From contig JAAEAF010002610.1 of the NCBI GenBank assembly GCA_011037195.1, forward strand, positions 1-64,000: DNA of 64,000 nucleotides. The letters run 5' to 3'. This DNA comes from Triatoma infestans (taxonomy: Eukaryota; Arthropoda; Insecta; Hemiptera; Reduviidae). Below are positions 44,253 to 56,524 of the stretch, piece by piece; within the stretch, counting starts at the first letter, position 1, and each line of letters opens with the position of its first letter. The notes below the pieces were generated by a model. The model was not told the DNA's origin and did no database searches. It saw only the letters and a program-made list of their open reading frames with translations. A program made the translations under genes and the position numbers.

Positions 44253-44903
44253 GCTTTTCAGACAGTGTGCCAACACAGACTCGTACAGAGACTTAGTTTC
44301 ACACTAACTGAGGTGTATGTTTAAAATACTAAACTCTTAAACTTGGTAAAGGGATGTGGCCAGATGGGTGGGAAGTATGTGAGTGATGATGTGACATGGT
44401 TTGTGGGGTTTGTGGGATGCATAATAAAAAACTTAATTATATAAGAAAACATAATTAGGTATACATGCTTGCGAGCATGTGAGGGTTGCGTGAAAAAGAG
44501 AAAGAATGACTGGAATTTCTTAATTCTTTGGAACTGGAAAACTTAACTTAATTATATAAAAAATCGTTCAGTTTTAAACGAATGAATGAATTTTAAAATG
44601 TTAGTTTAATCGTTGTTATTTAGATTTATTTTGTGTATCTTATTTTTATTTTTTGTATATTCTTAATATTTTGGTTAGTTAATTGTAAAGTAAGTCTCCC
44701 TCCAACAACAGAGTTTAAACATTAGACCCCCGCGTCCACTGTAAGAAAAGAATTTGCCCTTTAACAACCCAAACACGTGTTTTCCCACCCATCTGGCCAC
44801 ATCCCTTTACCTAGTTTAAGAGTTTAGTATTTTAAACATACACCTCAGTTAGTGTGAAACTAAGTCTCTGTACGAGTCTGTGTTGGCACACTGTCTGAAA
44901 AGC

Positions 44904-44944
44904 GTATCCTGAAGATGGGCAAACGCCCGAAACCGGTCGATGAC
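44904..44944 (+). ncRNA. Hammerhead-ribozyme-like motif (right arm of HH copy 7)
   Basis: GTATC, CTGAAGA (44909-44915), GGGC-AAAC-GCCC, GAAAC, CGGTC, GATG. Core boxes are intact; stem I has one G-U pair. The stem II loop differs from the left arm, so the two arms are no longer identical. Confidence 0.5.
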
Positions 44945-44995
44945 CACAAAATGAAGCAGGCTTCCACGGAAAATGTCTCTGACACCTACAGAAAG

Positions 44996-45319
44996 CTTTT
45001 ACACGAACAATCGTTTTCTATTACAATTAATTTTTTTCTCAACAGTTTGCTTAGCAAACATTTTTATAATAGAATTTATATTTAAGAAATAAATATATGA
45101 ATGCAAAAATGTGTTTTCAGTTTCTACTAAACCGTAATCCGAGCGATAATATTTGAATGAAACACCTTAGTTTTTTTTTTTTAGTATCAACTTACTGCTT
45201 TCAAATTATTTTGAGCGTTTTTTGACCTGATTTGGTATTAACCGAAACATGGACAAAAATAAAAACGACTATATTCTTTTAAACATATTCACGCTTTTTT
45301 CTCAAGTTAACTTTCTCAA
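44996..45319. other. AT-rich interval, no gene recognised
   Basis: Nothing beyond a T tract at 45172-45182. Confidence 0.5.
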
Positions 45320-45510
45320 TTCTAGATGTCACTGTCTATCAAACTTGGAATATTACTAATTGGAATTTTAGGATCTTCTAAAATTAATATTCTAGGAAAA
45401 ATGCTTGAAAAATATGATAGACCAATTATTAGTTGATAAATATAGTATAAAGGCTTAAAAAAAAAATCACTGGAGATTGTTTTGAGAAAATTGCGAAAAA
45501 AGAATCCAGG
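45320..45510 (-). repeat. Possible family K fragment
   Basis: ATCAAACTTGGAATATTACT, AAAAATGCTTGAAAAATATG and GAGATTGTTTTGAGAAAATT with GCGAAAAAAG follow the reversed K unit order. Diverged. Confidence 0.35.
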
Positions 45511-45935
45511 TGGATTGATAGAGAGAGAGATAAAGTTTGAAAATGAGAGCACATTAAGTTAAACATTTATTGCATTTTAATCACTATTAAATGATAAATG
45601 AAATGATGATAGACTAAATGATAAATGAAAATACGAATTAAATGATATTAAATGATTAAAAGTGATTTTTAATTTATAGTGATTCATAGAAATGACAATG
45701 TAGCCCCAGATTTCGATTAAATAAATTTTAAGGTTTGGATGAAATTGGTAAAATATATTGGATAATATTAAAGTAAAGTAAATGTTCCTAAATTAAAGAA
45801 GAACAATAAAAATAAATGTCAGAAAACATAATATAATTTTGCCTGAATTGGTTTTTAAATCGTCGAGAACGAGATTGAACACGTTTTCAATCTAACGTTC
45901 ATTCCTCTCCTATCCTAAAAAGCTTCTGAAGAAGG
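45511..45935. other. AT-rich, locally repeated sequence
   Basis: 45590-45665 contains imperfect repeats of AAATGATA and AAATGATT. No gene recognised. Confidence 0.45.
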
Positions 45936-45938
45936 GCA

Positions 45939-46292
45939 CTGTAACAGGAACCAATAAGAGATCAGCAACCAAAGACAGTAAGAGAAGTGAAACAAATCCA
46001 AGCACTCTCTCGAATTGGAATGGGAGAAATTGTATAAATATAGCGACGGACAGTCCATGAAAACACAGTTCGATACAGTTAAGTGACAGTTCAATACATC
46101 CAATCACTACGTGTCATTACCTATTTACCACTCTACCTTAAAATTTCTCTATTGTAAAGTCCAGGCAGTCTGTGTCTCTTAATTAATATATTGGTTAACC
46201 ACTGTTAATAAAGTCAATCTCATTTCATCAACCAGACCAAATTCTCTCCATCTAACACATCCATTATAGGCACCAATGGTGCCCGAAACGTA
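45939..46292 (+). mobile_element. LTR-like segment, unconfirmed
   Basis: It starts TGTAACAGGAACC, has a TATA-like GTATAAATATAGCG at about 46032, AATAAAG at about 46207, and ends GGCACCA. TGGTGCCCGAAACGTAGGG follows, which resembles an LTR retrotransposon primer-binding site. No second copy, direct repeats or gag were found. Alternatively GGCACC-AAT-GGTGCC-CGAAACGTA is the stem II and GAAAC part of a decayed hammerhead, with CATTATA in place of CTGATGA. Confidence 0.3.
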
Positions 46293-47164
46293 GGGTAAGA
46301 ATTCTTTTTTTTTTGTAAAACTTCTCTGGTCATTGCCGTATAATCATCTTGTTATAATTTTGCTTAAATTTAACCTTTCAAAAACTTATATATTTGAAAT
46401 ATATAACTGTATCTGTCTGTGTATTTTATTGTTGGTGTTTAGCAATATATATATATTTTAGCATCTTATGTGTTTTTTGTTTACACCTAGCCATAAGCGA
46501 ATTCTTTTTGTAATAATATACTACTTAACACCCAGTCTTGTTTAATTAAAATAGTTGAACACTTCATCTTCACAGGTGTTTGTCGCATTTTAATCAGTAG
46601 GGAAGTAATTAGTTGATAGAAAAGCAGAGAGAGAGAGAGAGAGAGAGAGAGAATTGCCAGATATAGTGTAAGGTGATTGCAATAAAATGACACCGGAGAT
46701 GAGATCAGCCTGAGGCAGTGTGTAATCCTGAAGCCCAGCCAGCTATGAGAGGTACGGCCGAGTGAAGTGTAATTATATATCCTGGACGAATTGGCCATCT
46801 CTTTTCACTTCCTATTGGTCTTCTACATTTTCACATCTCTGACATATTTCATCCTATCTGTATAGTAGTGAATTGCATGTTGACTAATTTACAGTACAGT
46901 GTTGTCCTTTCCCCTTCCATACCTTTTCATATTGATAATCCTCTGTTTGCTGTATTTTCACTTCTATTTCCTTTCTCACTCTTTCTCATTTATCAACATA
47001 TACTTCTTCTCTGCCTTTGATTTTTTGTTTTTATTTTTTTAGAAGTTTACTAGGGATTAGTATTGCCCGTTATTTTTGGTTATAAAAACAACCAGTATTT
47101 CTTGGGCTGAAGAAAAGTTAGCAAAAAAGGCATTCCTTAATAAATTGTCAGTGGCTATCTTAAA
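46293..47164. other. AT-rich interval with (GA)n, no gene recognised
   Basis: A (GA)n run lies at about 46625-46652. Nothing else was recognised. Confidence 0.45.
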
Positions 47165-47305
47165 AAAAATAAATAAATCTGATGTGAACGTAATTCACGC
47201 CCTTCCGGTTATGCGATTTTCTTCAAACAACTTAACATATTTAATTCTAATTAATATTATTTACATTATAGAATAAACTGGAATAGCATTTTACAGAGGG
47301 CAGGT
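47165..47305 (-). repeat. Family K fragment, minus strand
   Basis: AATCTGATGTGAACG, CACGCCCTTCCGGTTATGCG, TTTTCTTCAAACAACTTAAC and GAATAAACTGGAATAGCATT match the reversed right part of a unit. Confidence 0.5.
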
Positions 47306-49260
47306 CATGTGAGACCCATGCGATGCATGTCTTTTTGGAGTCTCCAATGGCTGGCCATTAAATAGGCCTACAACCATATTGATGCCCCCCCTACAGTTCT
47401 GCTGGAGGCAGGCGATTAGGGTGGTAGATTAGATTAGATCTTGCCAATAGGATCCCAAGAGATCTATTGTGGCACAGAATTGGATAATGTTTGGGTACGT
47501 TTCTGAGTAACTCGAGTTTAAATATAGTCGAAAAGTTAAATACAAAAATACTTCTTGAGTATAATTGGTATAAAAGATAATAACAAAAACTACTGGAACT
47601 ACTACAAAATTTTCTCAAAAAAAGTTAACGTATAAAATGTATTTAAAAGAGTCCAGCAGAAAGATTGGAAGTTTTCTGACATAATTTCATTTTCCTAAAT
47701 CTTTATATAGTAAAGGAAAAAATACGGACTATATTACGTATGTACACATACATAAGGACTATATTACACATACACAGTGCAAGTAAAAAGAAAAAGACGT
47801 TTGGGGGGGGGAGGTTCAGAAAAAGAAGCGAGAACAGTTTATCCAAAGGCAAAATATTATCGAATAAAAGTAATTAATGGAGCAAATTATATTTTTATCT
47901 CAGAAAATGATAAATTTATCATTTTGTTCATCTGCTGATAGCATAATTATTACAAACATTTAATCGATTTATAATGAGATCTGCTGTAAAGAAGTGTATA
48001 AAATGTTAAACAAAATGTGCACACTTTTCACCAACGAATGGATGGTGAGGGGCATTAAAAAAAGATTTAATGTCATTTATAGTTAACACTGTTCGAATCA
48101 TTTTGGAGCAGCCATAAACAGATAACATACCCGCACAGTGTCTTATCTATTTATCTTTATTAAAAAGGTAGTTAAAAAGAGATTATATTATAATGAGCTA
48201 AATTTGCTAATTTACTCAAGGAAATAATAAACTCAAAATGGTATTATAATTGTCTATTATTCTATTTAAAATCTACTATTTAAATAGATTTCACTTTTAT
48301 ACAAATACTTTATTTAAAGGTTAGTGTAGGTAAATGTTTATGGCTTTTACTGGCGGTCTATACTGCTATATACAATTATCATTTATAACACGGTTACTTC
48401 AATAATATTTGTTATATTATTGTATAATTACTGTGGAAGATTGGATACAAAGAAATTGTTATTTTTTCTTCTGAACACCGGCTTGGAATGAACAAAATAA
48501 TATGAAAAAAATAAAAAATCCTTAGTACAGACTAAATTGAAATTTAAAAAAATTACCAAGTACAATCATTTTATACGCAAAACTTCTAAATAATAATTCA
48601 TGTAATCATAATTCAAGTTAAAAAAAAAAAAATTGCGAGCAGTACTCAATAGTATTTCAGATATAAACTTGTTCGATCTGTCTCTGCCGTAGGATAGCAA
48701 ACTATCAGTTGTGCCCCCGTATTCTCGGATAAAGCAAAAAACGATTCAGTGACGGTTCTTTAAGGTTTTTCAAGGCGATCTTTATGTCCTGATTGGTCAG
48801 AGAAATAAAAACAAAATAAGGACAATCTTTAGATATCTACTGTGAAAAATAAGGGGAGAATGGCAAGTTTCAAATGTGAAAGTTGAGTTGCAACTGTGGC
48901 GCCATATATAAGAAGTTGTGTGTACACGCATACATACCCCAGTGTAATCTTTCCATAATCAAATGAATTAAGATAATAATCATAAGAAATTAATTTTATT
49001 TTTGCATTAACCTATATATTACATAAATGTATGTATATATAAAATTATATATTGTTTAATATATATATATATATATATATGATTGTGTACATAAAACAAT
49101 TTCTAATGTATCACTAAAATATATCTAAGCATTAATTTAGAAAAGTCATGATTAAAATCTTAATTATTTTACATTCGTGATTTAAATATAATTTACTTTT
49201 AATATCTGCGCTAAGGACATTATAAGGCAAGGATGGGAGGGTAGGAGTATGGCCCATATA
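47306..49260. other. AT-rich interval, no gene recognised
   Basis: Near 47446-47480 GATCCCAAGAGATCTATTGT faintly recalls a reversed LINE 3' UTR. (AT)n is at about 49058-49081. No coding pattern. Confidence 0.4.
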
Positions 49261-49279
49261 CGCCGATAGTTAGGCAGCC

Positions 49280-49935
49280 TTGAAGACACTGTCTTCACTC
49301 CATACATGCAGCCTCAACAGCCTTGGTGTGGGACTGCCTATCTGTCCTAACCGAGGTGAGTGCTCGAAATAAGTTGACACTCGCCGGGCTGCCGGGGCAT
49401 TCGGGGTTCCTTGATAACGAAAAAGCGGACGCCCTGACGATGGAGGGTTCGAAGGATACCTTTATAGGCCCGGTCCCTTCTGTGGGTTGACCAGAGGCCT
49501 GATTCAAACTTCTATCAGGGATTGAATAGAAAGCCAGTGTCTGCAATGGTGGGAATAAATACCAAGGCAGAGGCAGGCTAAATTCTTTATTAAAAGACAT
49601 TTACTTAAATTTAGCGAGGACCTACTGAGCCATAGCGAAGGGATCTATTAACAGGGCATTAACAGGCTGAATAGGCACAAGCACCAATTATTACTTGCAG
49701 ATAACGCGTTATACAGATTCTACAAGGTTGAGGAGGAAACCCCGATACACATCCTCTGTGAGTGTGCCGGTCTGATGTGGACAAGCAATCCCGAAGCCAC
49801 GAGGTTTATCAATTATCACAAAGCCACTTTCAGCTTTACTAGACCTGGTTAAAAGGGCGAAGCCGAAGGATGTGCTGTAATCTTAGGGGATCCACAATAG
49901 ACCTCTTAATGTAGGTCGCAGTGGAATGAGGCTCG
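49280..49935 (+). pseudogene. LINE ORF2 fragment: RNase H and Cys-rich C-terminus
   Basis: Across frames: LTLAGLPGHSGFLDNEKADAL with TMEGSKDTFIGPVPSVG (RNase H segment), then after stops LTGH and NRHKHQ-like remnants, VEEETPIHILCECAGLMW, and a 3' UTR with GGGGATCCACAATAGACCTC and GTAGGTCGCAGTGG. The GIPGNE-like motif reads GFLDNE. This resembles the 13925-14554 element in layout and 3' UTR words but is a separate, decayed copy. GC content is higher than the surroundings, as expected for a LINE. Confidence 0.75.
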
Positions 49936-50504
49936 CCCTCCCCGTTTTTTAAATCTAATCTACTTTTAATAAGTATTTTATCTCGAATATTTATTGTCAG
50001 GGAATGCCCTCACACATAACTATAGTAACCATTCCTTTTAGCTGATTTATCTCCTTTTTCCCTTCTAAAAAGAAAAAACCCGTCTAAAAAACTGTTTGAA
50101 GATTTCCCAAAGGTTATTCAAGGAAATTCAATTTCGATCTCAAGTGTTTCGTAGAAAGCATTTCCTTTTTTTTTTTTTTAAGGAGAAAATGTTATATCGT
50201 TTTTCTTACAAATTGAATTTTTTATCATTATTCTTAATAATAAAACCATTAGACATAAAACATGTATTATACTTTAAAATTCTTATACGGCCTATCGAAA
50301 ATGGTTCCAATAATATTTCACTCGACTCTATAAACGTACATTTTTATTAAAAACATTTTGCTTGAAAAACCAATTTGGGAAGATCTGGGGGACGGAGCGG
50401 AGAGCTGAGTATTTAGATTTCAAATATTTAACCGGTTTGATGTATGCGCTGTTTTCTGATAATCTACATATGCTTCCTACTGTTATATTTATTTTAGGCC
50501 AAAA
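49936..50504. other. AT-rich interval, no gene recognised
   Basis: No recognised feature. Confidence 0.45.
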
Positions 50505-52395
50505 AAAAAATCTGGTGAGAAATACACACACAACTTTTTCTTACAATGGCAATTTACCATAGTTTACAAAATTTTTATTTAACGGTTAGGTGTCTTTTAA
50601 CCTTTTTTTTGAGGGGGCATATCCTTCTAGCTCATTGGAGGACCTCTTCTAAAATCGATTTTGTCAAAAAAAAAGATTCAAAGAAAAGTGATAGGTCCAC
50701 TGTATGTATGGTTAGTTATACCCAGTTTAATGGAACCCGTTAGTGTCTTTGTAGAGAAAGTCGCAAAAAACAAAACTGAAATAAGTATTCACTTCCGATG
50801 AACCGATTTTCTTCAAACAAGGAAATATGGCATCATATTTAACATTAATTAATATTATAAAGATAATAGAATTGTATGATAAACTAAAATGGCATTTAGA
50901 GGTAAACATAACTCCACCCTTTCCCCAAAACCTCTCTTAAATGAATTTTTCCAGAAAAATAATGTCAAATAAATGTCACAGATATATATGTATGTATTGT
51001 AGATTATATACATACATTATATGTAAATTTAAAGAAAATTGTGGGAGCTATTTTCGAAAAAAATCGCAAAAATTGAAAAAAATCCATTGTGTTATTACCG
51101 GTTTACAGATTTTGATTATAACCTTATTTTAGGGTCTGCGGACAACACTTAAAACTAAGGTCAGTTGCACACACAACGATTTCGATCGTACGGTAAAAAA
51201 AATTTAGTGGCACGAAAGAGATCATGGGAGCTTGCGCACGTTACGATCTCCACACGGTACGGCACGATTGCCATGTTGCTGCCGTCTACTGCCACTACAA
51301 CATACGGTTGCCGTGCCGTGAATACATGGCCTACATAATCATATGCATGCTTGCAGACACCACGATTTTTATTCCTACGGTACCTGTCATAAGTTAACGT
51401 CGGCTTCTGTGCCCACTGATTATTTATCGGTTCTTTGCTAAAATAGTTCTTTAATTTGTGACGTTTATATAGTGTACTATTAACTATTTTAGTGTTATAA
51501 CTTTATATGTTAAGTAATAAGTGTATTGATGTACCCGACTTCTGACACCAATTGTCGTATCTCTATCCTATACTACTAGCTTACTCTACTACAAAATAAC
51601 CAGAGAGAGGGACAGCTTAGGAACACCATATATTCTCTATCTCAAGATATACAATATAACCCTTGGTATCAGTAACAAATACAAAACACAACTCTACTGT
51701 CTTTTATTTTATTTTATTCTTTCTTCTTCAAATTCTTTATCTTCCTCTTGGTCTTCGTCTTCATCAGTTTCTTCAACTGCTCAATTTCTTCATCGTTATT
51801 ATTCCACTTCTTCAGTGACATGTCCCATTTCTTCCAATTTATCTTTTAAAGATTCTTCACTTCACCCAATAACTCTTGTTCTCCAGTTACTTCTAATTTT
51901 ATCGTATCTTCTTCTTCAGATTCTTTATCTTTTTCCTCTTGGCCTTCATCTTCCCAATTTGTTATCATCACCACTGTCTTCTTCACAAAATGTGTAGAAT
52001 GTTCCTGCTTGTTCCCCTTCTCTGGTTAACTGGATGAACCCAGTGAACACTGTTAAGCCAGTTGAGCCTAAGAGACGGTACCGCATAGGCACAACACGTT
52101 TAGGATTTATTACTAAAGAATGAATGAAATATTCTATAGGGAAAAATATCGTAATGAGGGCAAGGAACGTTTTCACGATAAATACCGTACGATATTTTTT
52201 TTACCATACGATCGAAATTGTTGTGTGTGCAACTGGCCTAAGTATCTGATTTGAATTTTCTGCAATTTTATACCTTATACTAACCCTAGCACTAGTGTAC
52301 ATCTAGACTTATATTTCTGGAGAAAACTCGATATCGAATATTTGCCACCATTGCATTATGTACTCTTATAAGCAGTAAGAGAACGTAAATATTAC
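50505..52395 (-). repeat. Family K copy split by a Harbinger-type element
   Basis: In reverse, the right end (AATCTGGTGAGAAATACACA, CAACTTTTTCTTACAATGG) is at about 50510-50550. Units are bounded at ATTCACTTCCGATGAACC (50791) and ATTACCGGTTTACAG (51095). After the inserted element the head resumes at 52241 and finishes with AAAACTCGATATCGAATATT and CTCTTATAAGCAGTAAGAGA at about 52370-52392. Confidence 0.6.
51159..52238. mobile_element. Harbinger/PIF-type element, 1080 bp, TAA target site
   Basis: Left end GGTCAGTTGCACACACAACG then ATTTCGATCGTACGGTA; the right end is the inverse with three changes (GGCCAGTTGCACACACAACA then ATTTCGATCGTATGGTA). TAA flanks both ends (51156-51158, 52239-52241), and the host K copy joins when it is removed. 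A 3-bp TAA target is the mark of PIF/Harbinger elements. No DDE transposase is recognised. On the minus strand 51720-52176 encodes an acidic, Glu/Asp-rich stretch (FCEEDSGDDN and below) that may be a remnant of an accessory protein. Confidence 0.8.
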
Positions 52396-52444
52396 ATAAC
52401 TTGCAGTTTTGATACTATCATACTCATGGCAACTGATGAGTAGA

Positions 52445-52690
52445 TCTGAGTTCTGTAGAGTGGTAATATGAGATCAGAGACATGTAATTGGGCAGGTACC
52501 CAGTTCGAGACCTGGGATTACTGCCAAATTTCTATTTATTTGATAGTAATTTTTGTGCTTCTCCCCCCACATATATGACAAATAATTTAGATGCTAATGC
52601 CTGAAAAAAATAGGCAGAGTTCGTGGTCTTCCAAATAAGGAGAAAACGCTCTTAGGCCACCGATAAGCCTGTTTGTGCTTCCCGTATAGA
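52445..52690 (+). mobile_element. tRNA-derived SINE, family B copy 2 (diverged)
   Basis: Box A-like TAGAGTGGTAATATGAG and box B-like CCAGTTCGAGACCTGGG, followed by CTGCCAAATTTCTATTTATT, TAATTTTTGTGCTTCTCCCC and TGCCTGAAAAAAATAGGC, align with the body of the copy at 24330-24545. The end is unclear; an A tract at about 52757-52768 may be the tail. Confidence 0.6.
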
Positions 52691-52769
52691 ACTTACATCA
52701 AACCTGTAACTAACTAGACTAAGGCATTAGAAATAACCGTTCCCAGATTCGGCACTAAAAAAAAAAAAG

Positions 52770-55700
52770 TAAGCGCGAAATTTTAGGAATCGCTTGCGAT
52801 CACAGTGTTCACACCTACCAAGAAGATGAAACGTTGCTTTATGTTTTTTTTTTTAGGCTTCTATATTTTTTAATGCACTGCTTTTTATTGACGAATAAAG
52901 ATATATATATCGAGAGAGAGAGAGAGAGAGAATGAGAGAATAGATATAAAAATATAAAAGTGCCAATAATAGGAGAGTGCTGGTTGTTATATATATATAG
53001 TGATATAGAGGACAAAAGATGATCGACCAGGAATGTCTAGTTGCGGTCGTGCATGGCGCTGTTTAAAGTGCCAACTCGATCAACAACCTTTTCGTTGTTA
53101 CCAACTCAATATATATATATATATATAAACACGCTATTTGTCCATATAAATACTATTTGTTTATTTTCTATATTATATTAAGTTCTCTTATCCTGTCAAG
53201 AACCTTACAGGTCACGCTCTTTCATCACTTTACTTCTTAAAAAAATCAAGTGTTTTTCTTTCTTATATTTATTTTTCTTTGTATATATGTGTGCTTATTT
53301 ATAGATATAACAGTAATATGTCCTTTTTTTTCGGTATTTAATTTTCTGTTATTTTTAAAAATGTAAATGACATACAGGTGTGGTATGTCAATAATTATAG
53401 AGAGTAACATTTATTTACTTATTTTATAAAACTTTCAAACAATTGAAATGTACAACGATGAAATTGATTAATTGGCAATAATTATGTACTGAATATCACT
53501 AAATTAGTTATTGAGTTAATCAATGATTAGTGAATATTTCACCTAAAAGAGAATGTAGTGATAAGATTTTTTTTAGATAAGAAGCTAGAAATCACGAAAA
53601 ATAGGTTACATTCCTTGGTGATTAAAAGGAAAATAATGTAATCGTAGAGTTTGGCCAAATCGAGGAATTTGAATTTTTTTTTATCGGTTAAGAAAATGTT
53701 TCCCAATTTTCCCGTCTGTTTCATTTATTACAGATGGATAATGGTTAGATGAAATTTGGAATCAGGAATTTTTATTCATCTCAATGCCAACATTTATGGG
53801 AAAAACAAGACTTTTGGATTTCACGGTCATTTTCATGAAAAACACTTGAGTGGCGGGGTTGAGAGCGCGCCAGTGGTTTGTTCAATAAAAATCTAAAAAA
53901 AGTCAACAGTAAAGATCAAAAGGACATTGCGCTTTTCCTCCCTCAGTTGTATTCTGGATAGAAAAATGAAAACATCTTCCATAAAACTATTATCCATACT
54001 TTTAATATGTTCAAAAATGCCCTTCTCCAAATTGCTAACAGAAAAGTGTTTGGTAAGAGTTGTTCGCAACGATCATCGATCATTAGCTTCGATTCCATCG
54101 AATTCTCGCAAGAATCTATTCTACAAACTTCTTGGTGGCCAGAAAAAATAATAACATGATTGGATCAGTAGAGATGCATATAGTGGTCGAGGAGTGAGGA
54201 AGCCGGAACTATCAAGAAGAAATCCCAAAACAAGAGATAGACCGAAATGTGGAGGTCGCTAGCGAGAGAGAGAGGCCAAAGATTAAAGACAATCTTAACG
54301 AGCACTATAGAACTAGGTATATGCTCAGTGCTTAGCCCCCCCCCTCATTCTAAGCCACACCACAAATTTTTAAAAAGGTTTGGTGAAAAAATAGTAATAA
54401 TAATAATATTTATTTACAATGAATCATAGTAAAGTGTAGTTGCCCTCTAACAAAGTAAAATGACTGTTTTCAATTTTATCCCCCCCTTTCACTAATAACC
54501 TCAATAACACTCTGAAAAACTAACTGATGGAAATAGGTAAGCTAAAACTAGGTATTTCCAATGAAAATGATTTAAAAACTCTGCATAGAGGATGTTTTTA
54601 TTTTCATTTGTTAATTCTTTTATAATGTTAATGTTAAATCCTAATCCTAGATTTTTGGGGGGGGGGATTAAGGTATTGGAAAAAAAACTAACTGAATTTT
54701 GAAATTTCCGTTAGAAAAGTTTTTTCGAATAAAAAGAAGCTAAGTTCGAATCTAAGTCGGACCGTTCCTTTTTTTTATATATAAAAAAAATAGGCCTAGA
54801 TTTGAGCAAATACGTAGTAAGCTAAATGTCAGAAATTTACTCCTACTAAAACTACTAATGTATATAAGAATATGAAACAATTGTGTTGTATACAATCTGT
54901 GATGATATTTGATCTGTCACTTTATTAAATACAATTCTAAATTAACTTTGATAATTTGTTTTAAATCATTTGAAGTATTTACAAGTACACAAAACGTAAT
55001 ACATTAAACAATATTGCAAGTTTGATTCGGGTCTTAGGTATATTGCAACTTTACAAGTGATGAATCATAAATAGATGGCAAAGGTGAATTGCTAACAGAT
55101 GAATAATGAATGAGAGTGGAACTTGTTAAGTTTTACTTTTAAATGGCGAATATTTAATCAAATTGTCGAATTATAAATCATTTATAATTGTTTTTGCTTT
55201 GAATTGTTAACTAAATAGGGGTCAGGTTAGCGAAGTTGGGTTGTGGGTGTTGGGTTGGTCTGCCGGCATTGTTGGTAATTTTTAGCCGGCATAAATAGAT
55301 TAATTTTTCCTCGATAGCATACTTCATATTATTATTCTGCTCAACGACCAGTTCCTCAGGTCCTTGATTGGTTTGTAAAAATCGGTTCAAATGATTGACT
55401 GAAATGTTTGGACTGATGTGTTGTTGTATGTTTGTAATGTGGCTCGAACGGTGTAGAAAGGGGCTTGTGCGTAGGGGCTTCTTTAAGATATAAAGAAGAA
55501 AACACCACTGCTAACAATAAATATATTTTCTTAAAATAACAACTACAAGTTATTTCAATGAATATAAAAAGCTTACGAATATACAGAATCAATTATTTTA
55601 GCTAGATTGATTGAAACTAAAATCTTAACACTTATAACTGGCACTGGGAGTTAATAGAGCGACTTCTGCCACAAATGTTAAAATGTTGTAATACGACTGG

Positions 55701-56355
55701 TGAAAGAATGCTTCTCAAAAATGCTGGTAGGTCTGGAGGGAGTTTTCTTCTGACCAAACAGCCGGCCAAGTAGTATTGATTTGCCCTAACGGATTCTTGT
55801 CCCTTTGTCTCTTCAATAGCATTGACCTTAAATTTAATAGTACCTAACTGTTTTCACTGCACTAGAATACACTTAAAATATTGTTGAAAATCCAAAATTA
55901 TTTTGGATTGTTTATTTTCCAAAATTATTTCAATTTTTGCATTTGCTGCTTCTTCCACTACATGACCTTTAAATAAATAGGTGTAATTCTTGTATGTTAA
56001 GTATCTGGTTATTCAATATTCTATTAAATTGCCCACCTATTATTTTCACATCAATATGCTTCTTGAGATTTTTTGTTCTTCAGTTACTCTCGGACAACGT
56101 ACACTACACACATTTCCAATTATTAGATAACCCTGAAGAGATTGAGATTCTATCACCAAGAGGACTGAATTAGTAATGTTCTATTACTTTAAATTTGAAA
56201 CATTTTTCTCCAGGAGTTTTCATATTTTAGATTTCTAGGAGGTGTTGACCTCGCACTTTTTCTTCTCTTTCTAAAATGAGGAAAATATAGTTATTTATTT
56301 GATAAGAGACCAAAGGGCCATTTTTACGCACTCGAATAACTTCAAATGTACTGCT
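52770..56355. other. Long AT-rich interval, no gene recognised
   Basis: (GA)n is at about 52912-52934 and (AT)n at about 53110-53127. A frame at 53927-54151 (plus) was considered, but no family is recognised and flanking codons give no support. A 10-G run is at about 54657-54666. Confidence 0.4.
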
Positions 56356-56357
56356 GT

Positions 56358-56518
56358 TGTGGTTGGGTCCGCACTTGCAGTGTAAAAACTAAATTTACTT
56401 TGTGTAAGTCTATGTTATCACACTGTTTTGAAAAAACATCCTGATGATGGGTGAACGCCTGAAACTGGTCGATGACCACCAAAAGAAGCAGGCTATCACG
56501 AAAAATATCTCTGATGAT
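56358..56518 (+). mobile_element. HH element copy 8, left arm largely deleted
   Basis: The left tail CTGTTGTGGTTGGGTCCGCA is present, then the sequence jumps to the inner arm (AACTAAATTTACTTTGTGTA, TGTTATCACACTG) and the core, ending AATATCTCTGATGATCAAAT. The left arm is therefore deleted between the tail and the loop. Confidence 0.65.
56436..56474 (+). ncRNA. Hammerhead-ribozyme-like motif (HH copy 8)
   Basis: ACATC, CTGATGA (56441-56447), GGGT-GAAC-GCCT, GAAAC, TGGTC, GATG. Stem II has changed at both outer positions (G-U and U-G), yet still pairs, which hints at constraint or chance. Stem I CATC/GATG is perfect. Confidence 0.5.
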
Positions 56519-56524
56519 CAAATC

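Larger units (their letters stand above)
44137..44982 (+). mobile_element. HH element copy 7, long fold-back with two arms of about 200 bp
   Basis: A unique left tail (GTTGTGGTGGTTGGTTCCGC and AGAGCTGGAAAGCA, 44140-44173) is followed by an arm at 44174-44374. This arm is almost perfectly complementary to 44782-44982; the spacer is about 407 bp of AT-rich DNA. Flanking 13-bp direct repeats show it moved as one unit. The unique tail is on one side only, as in the 5600-5897 copy, so the asymmetry belongs to the family. Each arm carries a hammerhead-like core. The spacer has no recognised gene. Confidence 0.8.

Noticed and set aside
44375..44781. Cargo gene in the loop of the large fold-back
   Set aside because: AT-rich, no open frame of useful length and no recognised motif.
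53927..54151. 74-residue frame as an exon
   Set aside because: Moderately normal composition, but no recognised domain, no convincing splice sites and no support from flanking frames.
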